Program-made: the position numbers and the translations under genes | In this document: piece after piece, positions 61,072 to 64,000 of the stretch | Layout of the letters: the number at the start of each line of letters is the position of its first letter | How positions within the stretch are numbered: position 1 is the first letter of the stretch | DNA from: Thermophilibacter provencensis | Lineage (GTDB): Bacteria; Actinomycetota; Coriobacteriia; Coriobacteriales; Atopobiaceae | Reading direction: 5' to 3' | Length of the DNA stretch: 64,000 bases | Assembly: GCF_030372065.1 (NCBI RefSeq) | Contig: NZ_JAUDEA010000009.1 | Location: 1 to 64,000 of the forward strand | Notes under the pieces: model-generated | The model's input: the letters and a program-made list of their open reading frames with translations, nothing else | Databases searched by the model: none | Told to the model about the DNA's origin: nothing

Positions 61072-61806
61072 TTACCCGCGGACGCCGCAGAGAAGGTACT
61101 CGACGTTGCCCTTGTGCCCGGTGATGGGGCTCTCGCAGGTTCCGACCACGGTGAGCCCACCCTCCTCAAAGGCGTCACGGACCCGCTCGAGCGCAGCGAG
61201 ACGAACGGCGGGGTCGCGGACAACACCGCCCTCCCCCACCTCCTCGCGCGGGGCCTCGAACTGCGGCTTGACCAGCGTGAGAAAGGTGCCGTGCGGCCGG
61301 AGCAGCTCGAGCACCGCGGGCAGCACCGTGAGCACGGAGGTGAAGGAGACGTCGCACACGGCAAGGTCGACCGCGCCCGCGCCCACGATCCCCGGCACGT
61401 CCACGATGTTGGTGCGCTCGAGCAGGCGCACGCGCGGGTCCTGGCGCAGCTCCCACGAGAACTGCGCGTACCCAACGTCAACGGAGATGACGAACGCGGC
61501 GCCTCGCTTGAGCAGGCAATCGGTAAAGCCGCCCGTCGAGCAGCCAACGTCCAGGCAGGCAAGGCCGGTGGGATTGACCCCAAACTCGTCGAGGCCGCAC
61601 TCGAGCTTGAGCCCCCCTCGGCTCACAAAGCGGGAGCGGCCGCGCACGTGCAGCTCGATTCCCGGCCTGACCTGCTCGCCGGGGGCGGTGAGACGACGGT
61701 CCGACGTGGAGACGTCGCCCGCCATCACGGCGCGCATGGCCTCGTCTGTGGTTGAGAAAAAGCCCTGCTCAACGAGCTCCGCGTCAAGGCGACGGCGAGC
61801 GGGCAT
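61072..61806 (-). CDS. tlyA: TlyA family rRNA 2'-O-methyltransferase
   Basis: A 244-aa protein. An S4 RNA-binding domain at the N-terminus (RRRLDAELVEQGFFSTTDEAMRAVMAGDV) is joined to an FtsJ-type methyltransferase (SRGGLKLE, CLDVGCSTGGFTDCLLKRGA, DVSFTS, LVKPQFEA). Actinobacterial TlyA methylates 16S and 23S rRNA riboses. The haemolysin name sometimes used is historical. It precedes nadK and recN and follows xseB by 3 bp. Confidence 0.92.
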   Translation of the reverse strand: MPARRRLDAELVEQGFFSTTDEAMRAVMAGDVSTSDRRLTAPGEQVRPGIELHVRGRSRFVSRGGLKLECGLDEFGVNPTGLACLDVGCSTGGFTDCLLKRGAAFVISVDVGYAQFSWELRQDPRVRLLERTNIVDVPGIVGAGAVDLAVCDVSFTSVLTVLPAVLELLRPHGTFLTLVKPQFEAPREEVGEGGVVRDPAVRLAALERVRDAFEEGGLTVVGTCESPITGHKGNVEYLLCGVRG

Positions 61807-61809
61807 GCT

Positions 61810-62118
61810 CTACTGCCCGTCGGAGCCGTCTGCGGGGGCATCCGGCGCGGCGTCCGGATCAGCGTCCTTCTCGCCCTGCTCGCCGGCGTCCTTCTTTGCG
61901 CCCTCGGCCTCCTGGACCAGGCGGGCCTCCTCCTCGGGCGAGAAGTCCGTGGCATCAACGAGGCTCACGGCCTTGGAGCCAAGTGCGATGGCCTCGTCAA
62001 AGAGGTCGAGCGAGCGCTCGAGAGAGACGTCCTTGTCGCGCACCTGCGTAACGATGTCATCGAGACGATCGGTGATGTCCGAGAAGGTCTGGTAGCGGGA
62101 GACGTCAACGCGGGCCAT
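61810..62118 (-). CDS. xseB: Exodeoxyribonuclease VII small subunit
   Basis: A 102-aa subunit. The first 65 residues match XseB (YQTFSDITDRLDDIVTQVRDKDVSLERSLDLFDEAIALGSKAVSLVD), and an acidic Asp/Ala/Pro tail is added. The start ATG is adjacent to the nusB stop. The large subunit gene xseA, which usually precedes it, is not between nusB and xseB or anywhere else in the window. Confidence 0.88.
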   Translation of the reverse strand: MARVDVSRYQTFSDITDRLDDIVTQVRDKDVSLERSLDLFDEAIALGSKAVSLVDATDFSPEEEARLVQEAEGAKKDAGEQGEKDADPDAAPDAPADGSDGQ

Positions 62119-62628
62119 TTACTCGGCCTCCCCCGTCGGGACGTCATCCTCGGCGGCCTCATCCTCGGCGGCAGCGGCACGCGCGGCCTCGCGCGCGACG
62201 GAGACAACGTCCACCCCGGCGTCGAGGTCGTCGGCAACGCGGCCGAGCACGCCGTTCACAAAGCGGGAGGACTCGTCGGTGCCGTAGGCCTTGGCGAGCT
62301 CCACGCACTCGTCGATGGTAACGGGCACGTCAACCTCGTCCACGTGCAGCATCTCGTAGAGCGCGAGGCGCAGGAGGTTGCGGTCCACGGCGTTGAGGCG
62401 CGAGAGCTTCCAGCCCTTCGCGCGCATCGAGATGACGGCATCGAGGTCCGGGCGCGCCACGTCGGCGCCGAGCGCGAGCTGGCGCGCGTAGTCGTCGAGC
62501 GGGCCCTCCGAGAGGGCGTAGTCGCCATCGAGGACCTCGAGAACGGCAAGGTTGTTTGCCTCCGCCTGGAAGAGCAGCTGGAGGGCCTGGCTGCGGGCAA
62601 GGGTGCGTCCGCCAAAGTGGGTGCTCAA
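62119..62628 (-). CDS. nusB: Transcription antitermination factor NusB
   Basis: A 169-aa all-helical protein that binds boxA RNA with S10 in rRNA antitermination. TTG 62628 is preferred; GGAG lies 9 nt before it and the next frame is closed by the Asp23 stop region. ARSQALQLLFQAEANN, LSRLNAVDRNLLRLALYEMLHVDEVDVPVTIDECVELAKAYGTDESSRFVNGVLGRVA are the family motifs. An acidic C-terminal extension (AAEDEAAEDDVPTGEAE) is added. Confidence 0.92.
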   Translation of the reverse strand: MSTHFGGRTLARSQALQLLFQAEANNLAVLEVLDGDYALSEGPLDDYARQLALGADVARPDLDAVISMRAKGWKLSRLNAVDRNLLRLALYEMLHVDEVDVPVTIDECVELAKAYGTDESSRFVNGVLGRVADDLDAGVDVVSVAREAARAAAAEDEAAEDDVPTGEAE

Positions 62629-62635
62629 GTTCGCG

Positions 62636-62998
62636 TTACTCCTTGGGGAAGACGAGGCTGTCAATGCAGACGTCAACGGCGGAGACGCCAACGCCAATCT
62701 GCTCGGTGACGGCGCGGGCGACCTCGGCGCGCACGTCGGCGGCGAGCTTGGTGAAGGGGTAGCCGTAGAAGACGGCAAGGTGCACGGTCACGTGGAGCTG
62801 GTCGTCCTCGACAAAGGACTCGACGGCCTTCTCCGGGGCCACGCTCCTGCTCGTGAAGACCGAGATGAGGCTCGAGGCAATGTCGTTACCGCCCACGGAG
62901 GCAACGCCTTCGGCGCGGCGCGCGGCAATGGAGACGATCGTGGAGACGACATCCTTGGAGATGCCGATGCCAGAGACGTGGAGCTCGCTTTCGGCCAT
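62636..62998 (-). CDS. Asp23/Gls24 family envelope stress response protein
   Basis: A 120-aa protein. ATG 62998 follows GGGAGG. The motif HVSGIGISKDVVSTIVSIAARRAEGVASVGG, HVTVHLAVFYGYPFTKLAADVRAEVARAVTEQIGVGVSAVDVCIDSL is the Asp23 (DUF322) pattern. Members act at the membrane or in alkaline stress. The position between efp and nusB is widely conserved in Gram-positive bacteria. Confidence 0.92.
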   Translation of the reverse strand: MAESELHVSGIGISKDVVSTIVSIAARRAEGVASVGGNDIASSLISVFTSRSVAPEKAVESFVEDDQLHVTVHLAVFYGYPFTKLAADVRAEVARAVTEQIGVGVSAVDVCIDSLVFPKE

Positions 62999-63122
62999 GG
63001 AGGACCTCCCTGCTCGGTTCATTCGTTCATTCTGACAGTATACCCGTTGTGTGCCGAGAAGAGCGGCGAGGCCGCCCCGGTCTCCCGGAGCGGCCCCGAA
63101 CGCGCGTTCTTCTCGTCCGGCG

Positions 63123-63689
63123 TTAGACGCGACCGACGAACTTGCCGCCGTCGCGGGTGTCGACCTTGATCTTCTCGCCCACGTTGAGGTAGAGCGGGAC
63201 CTGGATCACGGCGCCGGTCTCGATGGTGGCGGGCTTGGAGCCGCCCTGGACGGTGTCGCCCTTGAAGCCGGGGTCGGTCTCGGTGATCTCCACCTCGATG
63301 AACATCGGGGGCTGGACGCCGAGGAGCTCGGTGTCGGCGTAGAGGAGCTGCGCGTTGTCGTTCTCCTTGAACCACTTGGCGTTGTCACCGATGAAGTCCG
63401 CGGAGAGCTCGACCTGCTCGTAGGTCTCGTTGTCCATGAAGTAGAAGGTGGCGCCGTCGTTGTAGAGGTACTGCATCTCCTTGGTGATGAGCTGCACGTT
63501 CTCAAACTTGGTGCCGGCGTTGCAGGTCTGGTCGATCACGCGACCGGTCTTGAGATCGCGGATCTTGTAACGGACGAAGGCGCCGCCCTTGCCGGGCTTG
63601 ACGTGCTGGAACTCAACGATCGTGTAGTACTTGTCGTTGATCTTGAGGCCCATGCCGTTCTTGAAGTCTGCAGTGCTGATGGTTGCCAT
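63123..63689 (-). CDS. efp: Elongation factor P
   Basis: A 188-aa translation factor that rescues ribosomes stalled at polyproline. ATG 63689 follows AAAGGCG. The modified residue in the beta3-Omega-beta4 loop would be Lys34 (QHVKPGKGGAFVRYK), a Lys-type loop rather than the Arg-type of beta-proteobacteria. The C-terminal domain is IEVEITETDPGFKGDTVQGGSKPATIETGAVIQVPLYLNVGEKIKVDTRDGGKFVGRV. No EpmA/B or YmfI-type modifier gene is near. It starts the operon running to recN. Confidence 0.96.
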   Translation of the reverse strand: MATISTADFKNGMGLKINDKYYTIVEFQHVKPGKGGAFVRYKIRDLKTGRVIDQTCNAGTKFENVQLITKEMQYLYNDGATFYFMDNETYEQVELSADFIGDNAKWFKENDNAQLLYADTELLGVQPPMFIEVEITETDPGFKGDTVQGGSKPATIETGAVIQVPLYLNVGEKIKVDTRDGGKFVGRV

Positions 63690-63726
63690 GTCGCGCCTTT
63701 CTGGTCGTACTCGCATACGGTGGGAT

Positions 63727-63732
63727 ATTTTA
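63727..63732 (-). promoter_or_regulatory. -10 candidate for efp
   Basis: TAAAAT on the minus strand lies about 38 bp before the efp start, but no acceptable -35 is at 16-18 bp. Confidence 0.4.
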
Positions 63733-64000
63733 GCACCCGTCGCCCGTCTGCGCGCAGATTCCATGATGGGCCAAGAAGGACGCGGCCTCCCTCGCCGCAC
63801 CCTCCCCCAAAGTGTCGATTTGCGTCCCCGCGCCGCCCGGCGGGGACGCGCGCCGACACTCTGCGAGCCAAAAGTGTCGGCAACGGTCCTCGCTCAGAAA
63901 AATGGGGGCGCTTCCCGACGTTTCAGAGATGAGAAACGTCGGGAAGCGTCCCCAAGCGCAGCACGTCGAGAAGAGCGCCGCCAGCCCCTACCCGCGGTGG
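63733..64000. other. Hairpin-rich terminal region
   Basis: No gene is seen. A GTGTCG/CGACAC inverted repeat (63811-63860, with CGTCCCCGC and GCGGGGACG inner arms) is followed by AGTGTCGGCAACGGTCC (63873-63889). A very strong hairpin pairs 63905-63924 and 63933-63953 (CTTCCCGACGTTTC and GAAACGTCGGGAAG). Another TCGAGAAGAGC follows at 63967. The same words lie in the first 130 bp of the window. Confidence 0.6.

Overview
The window is high-GC DNA with compact, mostly minus-strand operons. Its gene content fits a Coriobacteriia actinobacterium, with an Olsenella/Atopobium-like relative as the best guess. Reasons are a dcw cluster with SepF but no FtsA, a DivIVA gene at its end, frequent GTG/TTG starts, a lysine-type EF-P, a DUF969/DUF979/Pcp module, two tandem aminopeptidase C genes, and large beta-helix surface proteins with C-terminal GW-type repeats. 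Species cannot be fixed from sequence reading alone.

Layout. 1-2.6 kb: pyroglutamyl peptidase plus a predicted two-subunit 5-oxoproline transporter. 3.1-4.7 kb: fused L-serine dehydratase. 4.8-8.7 kb: polar amino-acid ABC transporter operon ending in a cytidylate-kinase-like gene. 8.8-10.6 kb: tRNA-Gln and two identical tRNA-Glu genes, then the CCA-adding enzyme. 10.7-15.2 kb: a 1,481-aa secreted surface protein with a 10-G tract in its upstream region. 15.5-18.4 kb: two tandem C1B aminopeptidases. 18.4-20.4 kb: a probable endonuclease-fold accessory gene between two copies of a roughly 208-bp repeat element. 20.4-23.1 kb: YigZ family protein, EIIA-Glc, RNase P RNA and a DUF4130 protein. 23.2-28 kb: a second large surface protein with a small winged-helix gene just upstream and a 9-G tract at the likely transcription start. 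28.3-48.3 kb: the division and cell wall (dcw) cluster read on the minus strand from mraZ to divIVA. 48.4-49 kb: an intergenic region holding nine 27-nt repeats in head-to-head blocks. 49-51.6 kb: xerD and pyrG. 51.9-57.2 kb: a NarL-type two-component system divergent from an ABC-2 exporter, with two palindromic operator candidates between them. 57.1-63.7 kb: a PARG-like protein, then recN, nadK, tlyA, xseB, nusB, an Asp23 protein and efp.

How the genes work together. Small peptides and amino acids look central: two aminopeptidases, pyroglutamyl peptidase, a 5-oxoproline transporter, an amino-acid ABC importer and serine dehydratase suit an asaccharolytic or peptide-using anaerobe. The dcw genes build and divide the wall. 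The efp-to-recN block is a housekeeping operon of translation, transcription, DNA repair and NADP supply.

The least explained material is noncoding. A 10-mer, CGAGAAGRAC, recurs in most long intergenic regions, often as inverted pairs. A four-box element of 205-210 bp occurs three times and two copies bracket an accessory gene. The 27-nt repeat array upstream of mraZ has no parallel I recognise. Perfect long palindromes occur at 801-857, 58181-58247 and 60843-60901.
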